From an uncultured Bacilli bacterium (GTDB lineage: Bacteria; Bacillota_I; Bacilli_A; RF39; UBA660), in assembly GCA_944373065.1 (NCBI GenBank), contig CALWAJ010000053.1, positions 1 through 9,024 of the forward strand: a stretch of DNA of 9,024 nt. Reading direction: 5' to 3'. This document shows, one piece after another, positions 1-7,178 of the stretch. Within the stretch, counting starts at the first letter, position 1. Every line of letters begins with the position of its first letter. Under the pieces are notes generated by a model that searched no databases, was not told the DNA's origin, and saw only the letters and a list, made by a program, of their open reading frames with translations. A program made the translations under genes and the position numbers.

Positions 1-29
1 CAACTAACTGCACGTTTAATTAGACAACT

Positions 30-60
30 AAAAACCCGTCCTATACTAAGACGGGCATTT
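30..60. terminator. GC-rich terminator-like hairpin with no obvious gene to serve
   Basis: CCCGTC (35-40) pairs with GACGGG (50-55) across a 9-nt loop. This is the most GC-rich short stem in an otherwise AT-rich region. Read leftward, the stem is followed at once by five T residues (34 to 30), a good intrinsic terminator. Read rightward it is followed only by CATTTACTT, a poor U-tract. No leftward gene lies to its right before lepA. It therefore either ends a short leftward RNA, acts as an attenuator for a leftward gene outside the window, or weakly ends a rightward gene from the left. The structure is seen directly; its role is inferred. Confidence 0.45.
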
Positions 61-96
61 ACTTGTAGAATTCAGAATTATCTAAAAAAGAAATAC

Positions 97-160
97 AAGA
101 GTTAAAAAACTCTTAAAAATATGATAATATAGTAACTGATGTTACTATATTATTTTTAAG
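97..160 (+). terminator. Nested hairpin with T-run just ahead of lepA
   Basis: A perfect 13-bp inverted repeat (124-136 with 141-153, loop TGAT) is followed by a T-run at 153-157. Its base can be lengthened by CTTAAAA (112-118) pairing with TTTTAAG (154-160) around a small bulge. A second hairpin, AAGAGTT (97-103) with AACTCTT (108-114), shares bases 112-114 with that extension, so the two cannot both fully form. The main stem ends directly before the lepA ribosome binding site. It could end upstream transcription, or act as a leader attenuator if lepA is transcribed from further left. The stem is almost all A-T, so its strength is uncertain. Confidence 0.5.
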
Positions 161-161
161 C

Positions 162-168
162 AGGTGAT
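162..168 (+). promoter_or_regulatory. lepA ribosome binding site that decides the start
   Basis: AGGTGAT lies four bases before the GTG at 173. The same AGGTGAT, followed by A/T and a start codon, precedes the ATPase gene at 5359. The alternative in-frame GTG at 164 lies inside this site and has no good Shine-Dalgarno of its own, so 173 is the better start. Confidence 0.6.
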
Positions 169-172
169 AAAA

Positions 173-1972
173 GTGAAACAAGAAAATATTCGTAATTTTT
201 CCATAATTGCTCATATAGATCATGGTAAAAGTACTTTGGCAGATAGAATTTTAGAAGAGACTAAAGCAGTTACAGAAAGAGAAATGAAGGATCAATTATT
301 AGATTCTATGGACATAGAAAGAGAACGTGGTATTACTATTAAACTTAATGCTGTATCTATTAACTATACATATAATAATGAAACATACTTATTAAATTTA
401 ATAGATACTCCAGGTCATGTTGATTTTTCATATGAAGTTAATCGTTCTCTTGCTTCTTGTGAAGGGGCTATTTTAGTAGTAGATGCAACCCAGGGAATAG
501 AAGCGCAAACACTTGCAAACCTTTATCTTGCTCTTGATAATAATTTAACTATTATTCCAGTTATTAATAAAATTGATTTACCTAGTGCTGATATTCCTAA
601 AGTTAAAGAAGAACTTACTAATTTAGGCTTTAATGATGAAGAAATCATCTTAACTAGTGCGAAAACAGGTGAGGGAATAAAAGAATTATTAAATGCTATT
701 ATTAATAAGATACCTGCACCTACTGGTGAAGTTGATAAGCCTTTCCAAGGATTAATCTTTGATAGTATTTATGACTCTTATCGTGGTGTTTTAACAGCAG
801 TTCGTATATTTAATGGTAGTGTAAAAAAAGGTGATATTATTTATATGCTAGAAAGTAAAGCTAGTTATGAAGTGTTATCTATATTAAAAAATACACCTAA
901 AGAAGTAGAAGTTAATTCTTTAAATACAGGAGAAGTAGGATATATCTATGCTTCTATTAAAAGTATTAGTGATGTTCATGTAGGTGATACTATTACTTTA
1001 AATATTGTTAAAGATAAAGTTCAAGCACTACCAGGATATAAGAAACTTAAAAGTGTTGTATATTGTGGACTTTATCCGATTGAGACTAATCAATTTGAGG
1101 AATTAAGAGAAGCTTTAGCGAAATTAAAATTAAATGATGCAGCTTTAGTCTTTGAACCTGAAACATCAGTTGCTTTAGGTTTTGGTTTTAGAACTGGTTT
1201 CTTAGGCTTATTACATATGGAAGTGACAATAGAGAGAATTAAACGGGAATTTAATATAGATGTTGTAGCAACTACACCGTCAGTTATTTATGAAGTGACT
1301 CTTACTGATGGAAGTATATTACAAGTAGATGCTCCTAATAAAATGCCTCCTAAAGTAAAGATAAAAGATATAAAAGAGCCTTTTGTTAAGACTTCTATCT
1401 ATACTCCAAAGGACTATATCGGACCTTTAATGGAGTTATGTCAAGATAAAAGAGGTACTTTTATTAATATGAATTATTTAGATGATACAAGAGTATGTAT
1501 TATTTATAAATTACCTCTATCAGAAATAGTCTATGATTTCTTTGATAAGTTAAAATCAATTACTAAAGGCTATGCCTCATTTGACTATGAAGTGATAGGT
1601 TATGAGTCAAGTGATTTAGTAAAACTAGATATTATGTTAAATGGTGAGATAGTTGATGCTCTTAGTATGATAGTTCATAAAGACTTTGCTTATAATAGAG
1701 GTAAACTTATTGTTCATAGATTAAAAGAAGTAATACCTAGACAATTATTTGAAGTACCAGTTCAAGCTTCTATTGGTAATAAAGTAATTGCTAGGACTGA
1801 TATAAAAGCTTTAAGGAAAGACGTTCTTGCTAAATGTTATGGTGGAGATATTACTCGTAAGAAGAAACTTTTAGAGAAACAAAAAGAAGGTAAAAAGAAA
1901 ATGAAACAGATTGGTAGTGTAGAAGTTCCTGCTGATGCTTTTTTGGCTATTTTAAGTACTAAAGAAAATTAG
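173..1972 (+). CDS. lepA: Elongation factor 4 (LepA), translational GTPase
   Basis: LepA/EF4 is a ribosome-binding GTPase of the EF-G type that acts in the cytoplasm in translation or ribosome assembly. The 599-residue protein has the normal family length. GTPase motifs are in order: AHIDHGKS (about 13-20), RGITI (52-56), DTPGH (78-82), NKID (132-135) and SAKTG (162-166). Domain II and EF-G-like domains follow, then the LepA-specific C-terminal domain, which ends in a GSVEVPADAF segment near the stop. The start is taken at GTG 173 because of the AGGTGAT site before it; GTG 164 would add three residues. In many Firmicutes hemW follows lepA, but here a CcdA-TlpA fusion follows. The TAG stop is part of a terminator stem. 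Family identity is secure. Confidence 0.97.
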   Translation: MKQENIRNFSIIAHIDHGKSTLADRILEETKAVTEREMKDQLLDSMDIERERGITIKLNAVSINYTYNNETYLLNLIDTPGHVDFSYEVNRSLASCEGAILVVDATQGIEAQTLANLYLALDNNLTIIPVINKIDLPSADIPKVKEELTNLGFNDEEIILTSAKTGEGIKELLNAIINKIPAPTGEVDKPFQGLIFDSIYDSYRGVLTAVRIFNGSVKKGDIIYMLESKASYEVLSILKNTPKEVEVNSLNTGEVGYIYASIKSISDVHVGDTITLNIVKDKVQALPGYKKLKSVVYCGLYPIETNQFEELREALAKLKLNDAALVFEPETSVALGFGFRTGFLGLLHMEVTIERIKREFNIDVVATTPSVIYEVTLTDGSILQVDAPNKMPPKVKIKDIKEPFVKTSIYTPKDYIGPLMELCQDKRGTFINMNYLDDTRVCIIYKLPLSEIVYDFFDKLKSITKGYASFDYEVIGYESSDLVKLDIMLNGEIVDALSMIVHKDFAYNRGKLIVHRLKEVIPRQLFEVPVQASIGNKVIARTDIKALRKDVLAKCYGGDITRKKKLLEKQKEGKKKMKQIGSVEVPADAFLAILSTKEN

Positions 1973-1995
1973 AGTTGTAATATACTCTATTTTTT
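1970..1995 (+). terminator. Intrinsic terminator after lepA
   Basis: TAGAGT (1970-1975) pairs with ACTCTA (1984-1989) across an 8-nt loop and is followed by six T residues (1990-1995). The left arm includes the lepA stop codon. The stem is short, so read-through into the next gene is possible. Confidence 0.55.
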
Positions 1996-2022
1996 GTTAG
2001 AATCTTCTAGGAGTGTGATTTA

Positions 2023-3186
2023 ATGAGTGAATTAATGCAAATATTAGGGATATTTTTAGAAGGGTTAATTTCCTTTTTCTCTCCATGTGTTATTCCTTTA
2101 ATACCTTTATATATGGGATATCTTGCTACTAATGCCAAAGAAGTAGATGAAAAAGGGAATATTACTTATAAAAAGAAAATAGTTTTAATCTATACCTTAT
2201 TCTTTATTCTAGGTATTTCTATGTCTTTCTTTATATTAGGACTATCTTTTACAGGGCTTGGGCTATTCTTTAAAGACAATAGAAAAATATTCTTAGAAGT
2301 AGGGGGCATCTTAATCGTAATCTTGGGACTATTTCAACTTGGAATCTTAAAAGTAGATTTTCTAAATAAAGAAAAGAAAGTAAAGATTAACTTTAATCCT
2401 AATAAAATGACTAAGAAAACAGCTTTCCTTATGGGCTTTCTTTTTTCTTTTGCTTGGACTCCTTGTGTAGGACCAGCTTTATCATCAACATTAATTATGG
2501 CAAGTACGGCAAGTACTGCTTTAATAGGAAATCTTTTTGTCTTAGTTTATGCAATAGGGTTTTTACTTCCATTTATAGTATTAGGGCTATTTACTACGAA
2601 AGTCTTAAATATAATTAAAAGAAAACAAAATATCTTAAATTATGTTGTTAAAATTGGAGCTTTAATTATTATAATTATGGGGGGATTTGTCTTTTATACA
2701 GGATTTACTATGGAAACTGTTAAAGATGATAATAATGATAATACTATTAAGGCTTCAAAAGTTGAATTAGGAACGCCAATTAACTTTACTTTACAAGATC
2801 AATTTAATAAAACACATACTTTAGATGATTATATTGGTAAAACTATAGTATTACATTTTTATGCAATTGATTGTTTTTCTTGTTTAGATGAACTTCCTAA
2901 TATAGAGAAAATATACAATGACTATAATCAAAACAAAGATGATGTTATTATTCTTTCTATTGCTAATACTTCTCGTAATCCTAAAAAAGATATAATTAAT
3001 TTCTTGAAAAAAAATAATTATACATTTACTTCATTAATGGCTAAGAATAAATTATTCAATAAATATTATGTAACAACATATCCTAATACTTATATAATTA
3101 ATGCTGATGGTAATATTGCTTTTACTAGTTTTGGTAGCTTATCATATGATAGATTAAAAGAAGAAATAGAAAAAGTAAGAAATTAG
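2023..3186 (+). CDS. CcdA-TlpA fusion, membrane thiol-disulphide reductase
   Basis: Residues 1-230 form a CcdA/DsbD-type transmembrane domain with several long hydrophobic segments. The two expected cysteines sit in an FFSPCVIP motif (C22) and a TPCVGP motif (C148). A short polar linker (about 231-245) leads to a TlpA/redoxin-like thioredoxin domain at about 246-387. That domain has a C284-F-S-C287 active site and a likely cis-proline at P354 in TTYPNTY. CcdA normally carries electrons from cytoplasmic thioredoxin across the membrane. Here the outer acceptor is fused to it, so one protein could reduce exported disulphides. The residue before the first active-site cysteine is Asp rather than the usual Trp. 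AGGAG at 2009-2013 supports the ATG. Cytochrome c maturation is the classical role, but no cytochrome gene is visible nearby. Confidence 0.9.
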   Translation: MSELMQILGIFLEGLISFFSPCVIPLIPLYMGYLATNAKEVDEKGNITYKKKIVLIYTLFFILGISMSFFILGLSFTGLGLFFKDNRKIFLEVGGILIVILGLFQLGILKVDFLNKEKKVKINFNPNKMTKKTAFLMGFLFSFAWTPCVGPALSSTLIMASTASTALIGNLFVLVYAIGFLLPFIVLGLFTTKVLNIIKRKQNILNYVVKIGALIIIIMGGFVFYTGFTMETVKDDNNDNTIKASKVELGTPINFTLQDQFNKTHTLDDYIGKTIVLHFYAIDCFSCLDELPNIEKIYNDYNQNKDDVIILSIANTSRNPKKDIINFLKKNNYTFTSLMAKNKLFNKYYVTTYPNTYIINADGNIAFTSFGSLSYDRLKEEIEKVRN

Positions 3187-3187
3187 A

Positions 3188-3209
3188 CTCTTTAAAAAAG
3201 AGAAATTTT
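3188..3209 (+). terminator. Weak terminator-like hairpin after the CcdA-TlpA gene
   Basis: CTCTTT (3188-3193) pairs with AAAGAG (3197-3202) across three A residues. AAA and then TTTT (3206-3209) follow. The stem is short and AT-rich and the T-tract does not start at the stem, so efficiency is doubtful. Confidence 0.35.
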
Positions 3210-3237
3210 CCGTTATACTAATTATAGAGGGATTGTA

Positions 3238-4128
3238 ATGAATAGTAGAATTGAATTAAATAAAGATAAACAAATAGATATAGATAAAGAAAAACAAATG
3301 AATGCTATAAAAAAAGTAATTAAAAAAATAGTCTTTGCTATTTTAATTATCTTTTTACTAGCTTTTTTTACGTTTTTTTACATTACAAAAATTGGTACTA
3401 CTAGTATTATTGTCAATGAAGAAGTAATAAGTAGTAGTAAGATACCAGAATCATTTTCAGGATTTAAAATTATTCAGTTTGGTGATATTCATTATGAAAA
3501 TTATGACTTGTTAAAAGATACTATTAATACTATTAATAGAAGAAATCCTGAGCTTGTGTTGTTTACTGGAGATTTATTAAAAGATGATAATTTAACTACT
3601 AAGAAAAGAAAAAAATTAGTAGGAGAGTTAAAAAAATTAAATGCTCCTTTAAAGTATGCTGTCTTAGGAGAGTCTGATAATGATGAAGCATTATCTATTC
3701 TATTAGATTGTGGCTTTGTTGTATTAGATAATAATAATGACTATATTTATAATGGTAGTAATCAATCTATTATGTTAGTAGGATTAAATACTAATAACGA
3801 AGTAATTAATTATCAAGGGGCTTTTACTAATTATAATGCTAATACTTATACAATTGCTATGTTTCATAAGCCTGATTATATAGATGAATTTATTAGTAGT
3901 TATCCTGTAGATTTAGCTTTAGCAGGACATTCACATTTAGGGGAGATTAGGATACCTTATCTATTAAATCTTGCTAATAAAGATTATGCTTCTAAATATA
4001 TAAATTCATATTATGAAGTTAATAGTACTAAATTCTATATAACATCAGGAATAGGTACAGATACATATGATGTAAGGATTAATGCTAGGCCTTCTATTAA
4101 TTTCTTTAGACTTAGGAAAACAACTTAG
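3238..4128 (+). CDS. Membrane-anchored metallophosphoesterase (YkuE-like) with altered GNHD motif
   Basis: This is a calcineurin-type phosphoesterase of 296 residues. A charged N-terminus (1-31) is followed by one membrane segment (about 32-50), which places the catalytic domain outside the cell. Recognisable metal-site motifs are GDIH (D83, H85), TGDLL (D112), FHKPD (H210) and AGHSHLGEI (H231, H233), in the order and spacing of the YkuE-like group. The motif normally reading GNHD is GESD at 144-147, so the metal-binding Asn and catalytic His are replaced. The enzyme may be altered or inactive. The substrate is unknown; membrane lipid or nucleotide phosphoesters are possible. A GAGGG site supports ATG 3238. 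ATG 3298 is an in-frame alternative without a site. A TATACT -10-like sequence lies at 3214-3219, without a clear -35. Confidence 0.85.
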   Translation: MNSRIELNKDKQIDIDKEKQMNAIKKVIKKIVFAILIIFLLAFFTFFYITKIGTTSIIVNEEVISSSKIPESFSGFKIIQFGDIHYENYDLLKDTINTINRRNPELVLFTGDLLKDDNLTTKKRKKLVGELKKLNAPLKYAVLGESDNDEALSILLDCGFVVLDNNNDYIYNGSNQSIMLVGLNTNNEVINYQGAFTNYNANTYTIAMFHKPDYIDEFISSYPVDLALAGHSHLGEIRIPYLLNLANKDYASKYINSYYEVNSTKFYITSGIGTDTYDVRINARPSINFFRLRKTT

Positions 4129-5149
4129 TAAAGAAGTTTTCTTTTTTCTTTTCTTCTTTTAAATATATGGGAACTTTTTTTAATACTTTGTTGTTTAAAC
4201 TTATTTTTATATTACCAACTTTACCTTTAGTTAGAGAATCATCTATACTAGCGAGAACTTTGATATTATCTTTTTCTTTATCGGTTAAAGGATAAGAAAA
4301 AGAATTTTTTATATAATACTTATTATCATCAATAATAAGATCAAAATCATTTTTATCAAGGATATTATAATTATAGTAGTTATCAAAAGCATATTCAGCT
4401 AGGTTTTCATGATTATTGTATTCATCATTGTCATATAGGCTAACAACAGTAATTTTTAAGTTTCCTTTTTCATGAGTAGTAACTAAAGTTTTACCAGCAC
4501 TAGGTGTGTAACCATTTTTACCTCCTGTACAATATTTATAATTACCTAATAGTTTCATTCTATTATACCAAAGATAACTTTTATTATCAGTTTTAACTCT
4601 ATATTCTTCTGTTCCAATTATCTTTCTATAAGTTTTATTTTTATAAGCATATCTTGATAATTTAGCCATATCTCTTGCTGTAGAGTAGTTTTTAGTTTCT
4701 TCATCTAGACCATGAGGATTACTAAAAGTAGTATTAGTCATACCTATTTCTTTAGCTTTTTCATTCATTAGTTCAACAAATTTTTCTTCTGTACCTGCTA
4801 TTTCTTTAGCGATTACAACTGATGCATCATTACCACTTCTAAGCATAAGTCCATAAAGTAAATCTATTAATTTCATTTTTTCTCCTACTTCTAGATAAAT
4901 ACTAGTACCATACATCTTTAATATTTCATCCCTAGCTTCTACTTCCTTATCTAAATCTCCTTCTTCGATGGCAATAATACAAGTCATTATCTTAGTAATG
5001 GATGCAATTAACTTTTCTTCATCAGCATTATTTTCATATAAGACTCTACCACTATCTAAATCCATAACAATACTACTTTTGGCAGTATCTTCTGCATTTA
5101 CAGATATAGGAATTAAAAAAAGAATAATTAAAACTAATATTTTTTTCAA
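4112..5149 (-). CDS. D-alanyl-D-alanine carboxypeptidase (DacF/PBP5 type)
   Basis: A low-molecular-weight penicillin-binding protein that removes the terminal D-Ala from peptidoglycan stem peptides outside the membrane. The 345 residues begin with a signal peptide (1-19, ending VNA before Glu20). Serine-hydrolase motifs follow: S50-I-T-K53 with the catalytic serine, S105-G-N107, and K211-N-G213 where KTG is usual. A PBP5 C-terminal domain covers about 255-330. The lysine-rich end FFTKLFS could be a short amphipathic membrane anchor. The start is TTG at 5149, with AGGTGA (complement of 5157-5162) seven bases upstream. The gene converges on the phosphoesterase with a 17-bp overlap. I see no clear terminator. 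A TATACT -10-like sequence (complement of 5189-5194) has no good -35. Confidence 0.93.
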   Translation of the reverse strand: MKKILVLIILFLIPISVNAEDTAKSSIVMDLDSGRVLYENNADEEKLIASITKIMTCIIAIEEGDLDKEVEARDEILKMYGTSIYLEVGEKMKLIDLLYGLMLRSGNDASVVIAKEIAGTEEKFVELMNEKAKEIGMTNTTFSNPHGLDEETKNYSTARDMAKLSRYAYKNKTYRKIIGTEEYRVKTDNKSYLWYNRMKLLGNYKYCTGGKNGYTPSAGKTLVTTHEKGNLKITVVSLYDNDEYNNHENLAEYAFDNYYNYNILDKNDFDLIIDDNKYYIKNSFSYPLTDKEKDNIKVLASIDDSLTKGKVGNIKISLNNKVLKKVPIYLKEEKKKENFFTKLFS

Positions 5150-5156
5150 TTTAACT

Positions 5157-5162
5157 TCACCT
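5157..5162 (-). promoter_or_regulatory. Ribosome binding site for the TTG-started carboxypeptidase
   Basis: Leftward AGGTGA lies seven bases before a TTG codon that begins the signal peptide MKKILVL. No ATG or GTG in this position offers a better start, so the site decides the rare TTG start. Confidence 0.6.
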
Positions 5163-5246
5163 AATAAAATCTATTCTAAAAAAATAAAAGTATAACTTTC
5201 TTATAAATTTTAATATATAAGTATAAAGCTTTTTATTAAAGATAAG

Positions 5247-5300
5247 TGTATATTTTTTTCTTTGAAAACTGTATATTCCTTTTCTTGAAAAATGTATATT
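5247..5300 (+). repeat. Three TGTATATT motifs at exact 23-bp spacing
   Basis: TGTATATT occurs at 5247-5254, 5270-5277 and 5293-5300, each 23 bp from the last. The first two units also share their spacers, including a TTGAAAA, and are identical at about 18 of 23 positions. The third unit runs into the -35 box of the ATPase promoter. Regular direct repeats at this site suggest an operator or protein-binding array. The binder is unknown, and AT-richness makes chance matches more likely than usual. Confidence 0.55.
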
Positions 5301-5305
5301 GTAAT

Positions 5306-5334
5306 TTGACAACCACTAAAATTCATTTTATAAT
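5306..5334 (+). promoter_or_regulatory. Consensus sigma-A promoter of the ATPase gene
   Basis: TTGACA (5306-5311) and TATAAT (5329-5334) are both perfect and are 17 bp apart, the ideal spacing. Transcription should start near 5341. That leaves a leader of only about 18 bases, which contains the AGGTGAT site (5349-5355) before ATG 5359. Confidence 0.85.
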
Positions 5335-5358
5335 AATCTTAATAGGAAAGGTGATAAT

Positions 5359-6642
5359 ATGAGTTTAACTAAAAAAAATTATAAAGAAAGACTAGTGGAT
5401 GATAAAATAACTAAATATTTAAAAGTTTTTGGGGCAATTTCTATTGAAGGGCCTAAATGGTGTGGTAAAACTTGGACTTCTCTTAATCATGCAAATAGTG
5501 TTGTATATATGACAGAAAAGGATAAAAAAGATTTAGCATATGCCAATCCAAAATATATATTTAATGATGAGAGACCTCAATTAATTGACGAGTGGCAGAC
5601 TGTGCCTAGTATTTGGGATGCAGTAAGACATGAATGCGATATGGATCATGATAAGGGAAAATTTATTTTGACTGGTTCCACAACTCTTACTAAGGAAGAA
5701 ATAGAAGAGGAAGTTTTTCATTCAGGAGTAGGAAGAATAGCGACTATAAAGATGTATCCTATGAGTCTTTATGAGTTAGGAAAGTCTAGTGGAGAGATAA
5801 GTCTTTTAGATATGCTTGGTAATAAAGATGTTGGGAAAGCGGTTAAAAAGTATGAGCTAGATGAGATAGCAGAGTTAATAATTAGAGGAGGATGGCCAGA
5901 AAATATCAATGTAGATAAAGAAAATATAAGTTTAATACCAAGTAATTATATTGAAACAATTATAAATAAAGATATACATGAAAGGAAAGATCATAAAAGA
6001 GACTCTAATAGGATGAGAATGATTTTAAAATCTTTGGCTAGAAATGAATCATCACCTATAGGCTATGATACAATTGTAAAAGATATAGATGAATATGAAA
6101 CTGAAAATGATTTGGTAGAAAGTAGAATTACAGTAAAAGATTATATTAAAGTGTTAGATTCTTTGTATTTAACTGCTAATCAAGAAGCTTTTAGTATTAA
6201 TTATAGATCATCTAAAAGAATTGGTAAGTCTTCTAAAAGGCATTTAACGGATCCATCATTATCTTGTGCACTGTTAGATTTATCTATAGATAAATTGATG
6301 CATGATTTTAACACTTTTGGTTTAATGTTTGAAGCTTTAGTAGAAAGAGATTTGAGAATATATATGGATTATTTAGATGGACATTTATATCATTTTCGAG
6401 ATAATGCAAGTGGTGATGAGGTTGATGCTATATTGGAATTTAAAAATGGTGAATATGCTGCAATAGAGATAAAATTGAATTATAGAAGTATAGAGGAAGC
6501 TAAGAAAAGTTTATTAAGATTTTATGATAATGTATCAAAAAAACCTAAATTCATGTGCATAATAGTTGGTAATTATAGTGCAATAGTTAAAGATGAAGAC
6601 ACTGGTATTTACATTATTCCTATAACTGCTTTAAAACCTTAA
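5359..6642 (+). CDS. AAA-type ATPase with DUF4143 C-terminal domain
   Basis: Member of the widespread prokaryotic AAA_14/DUF4143 ATPases, whose function is mostly unknown. In order: a Walker A G31PKWCGKT38, a Walker B with LIDE (D77, E78), a sensor-like LTGST (104-108), and a GVGR segment with R126 as a possible arginine finger. A helical, winged-helix-like stretch spans about 215-275. The DUF4143 part (about 300-427) holds FGLMFEALVERDL, then a PD-(D/E)xK-like set: D353/D356 in GDEVDAIL and E370-I-K372. The length of 427 residues is normal for the family. It has its own perfect promoter and an upstream repeat array. No partner gene is adjacent, so it stands alone among housekeeping genes and looks like accessory cargo. 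Nuclease activity is not shown; the fold may be degenerate. Confidence 0.9.
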   Translation: MSLTKKNYKERLVDDKITKYLKVFGAISIEGPKWCGKTWTSLNHANSVVYMTEKDKKDLAYANPKYIFNDERPQLIDEWQTVPSIWDAVRHECDMDHDKGKFILTGSTTLTKEEIEEEVFHSGVGRIATIKMYPMSLYELGKSSGEISLLDMLGNKDVGKAVKKYELDEIAELIIRGGWPENINVDKENISLIPSNYIETIINKDIHERKDHKRDSNRMRMILKSLARNESSPIGYDTIVKDIDEYETENDLVESRITVKDYIKVLDSLYLTANQEAFSINYRSSKRIGKSSKRHLTDPSLSCALLDLSIDKLMHDFNTFGLMFEALVERDLRIYMDYLDGHLYHFRDNASGDEVDAILEFKNGEYAAIEIKLNYRSIEEAKKSLLRFYDNVSKKPKFMCIIVGNYSAIVKDEDTGIYIIPITALKP

Positions 6643-6673
6643 TGTAAAATAATATATCTTTTAAAAATATTTC

Positions 6674-6702
6674 TTGCCTTTTTCTTATTAATAAGACATA
6701 CT
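6674..6702 (+). promoter_or_regulatory. Possible promoter of the lipoprotein gene
   Basis: TTGCCT (6674-6679) and CATACT (6697-6702) are 17 bp apart, each matching four of six consensus bases. A 12-bp palindrome, CTTATTAATAAG (6684-6695), fills most of the spacer and could be an operator or chance. The leader would be very short. Confidence 0.3.
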
Positions 6703-6722
6703 ATAAATAGGAAGGAGGAAAT

Positions 6723-7175
6723 ATGAGAGGTGTAAAATTATTTGCATGTTTAGCTGTTGGTATTTTATTTTTAACAGGTTGTGGAGGAGAGAAAACTTTA
6801 ACTTGTACAAATAGTGAAGAACAAAACGGTATTAATATTGATCAAAAAATTACTATGACTTTTAAAGAAGATAAAGTTACTGATGTAAAAATGAGTATTG
6901 ATAGTAAAGCGGCTAGTGAAGTCTTTGAAAATAATTGGGATGTTTTTGCTGCTATGATGGATCAACAATTTGAAGAGAAAAATGAAGATGGAGTTAGTCT
7001 TAAGATTAATAATGATGCTGATAATCATACTTATAGAGTAGAGCTTACTGTTGATTTAGAGAAAGCAACTGATGATGCTTTAGCTGAATATGGTCTTGAT
7101 GGAATTACTGATGCAAATGCGACTTATGAAGATACTAAGAAAGATGCTGAAGATGCAGGATATACTTGTAAGTAG
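6723..7175 (+). CDS. Small secreted lipoprotein, resembles YehR/DUF1307
   Basis: The 150-residue protein starts with a type II signal peptide: K5, a hydrophobic stretch and a lipobox L17-T-G-C20. It should be lipidated on Cys20 and held on the outer face of the membrane. The mature part is acidic and rich in Asp, Glu, Asn and Thr. The layout resembles YehR/DUF1307 lipoproteins: a beta-type first half around KITMTFKEDKVTDV, then a helix-forming EDTKKDAEDAGY end. This is recalled similarity, not a search. Two further cysteines, C28 and C149, sit near the two ends of the mature domain and could form a disulphide. A strong AAGGAGG site (6712-6718) precedes the ATG. The gene is followed by a strong terminator, so it is probably monocistronic. 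Function is unknown. Confidence 0.8.
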   Translation: MRGVKLFACLAVGILFLTGCGGEKTLTCTNSEEQNGINIDQKITMTFKEDKVTDVKMSIDSKAASEVFENNWDVFAAMMDQQFEEKNEDGVSLKINNDADNHTYRVELTVDLEKATDDALAEYGLDGITDANATYEDTKKDAEDAGYTCK

Positions 7176-7178
7176 TCT

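Noticed and set aside
1..105. Open frame of 34 codons ending in TAA at 103-105, possibly the tail of a rightward gene
   Set aside because: It has no recognisable family, uses CTA for Leu four times where neighbours prefer TTA, and contains the GC-rich hairpin. Being open over 34 codons is not unusual. Sequence left of the window is needed.
164..172. GTG at 164 as the lepA start
   Set aside because: It sits inside the AGGTGAT ribosome binding site that serves GTG 173.
4968..5195. Rightward 75-codon frame
   Set aside because: It lies almost wholly antisense to the start of the well-supported carboxypeptidase gene, and has no ribosome binding site or known motif.
5359..6642. Toxin-antitoxin or multi-gene defence island around the ATPase
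   Set aside because: No partner gene, integrase, transposase or terminal repeat is seen on either side; the neighbours are an ordinary carboxypeptidase gene and a lipoprotein gene.
6798..7028. Leftward 76-codon frame
   Set aside because: It is antisense to the lipoprotein gene and rich in Ile, Phe and Asn as expected from a shadow frame.
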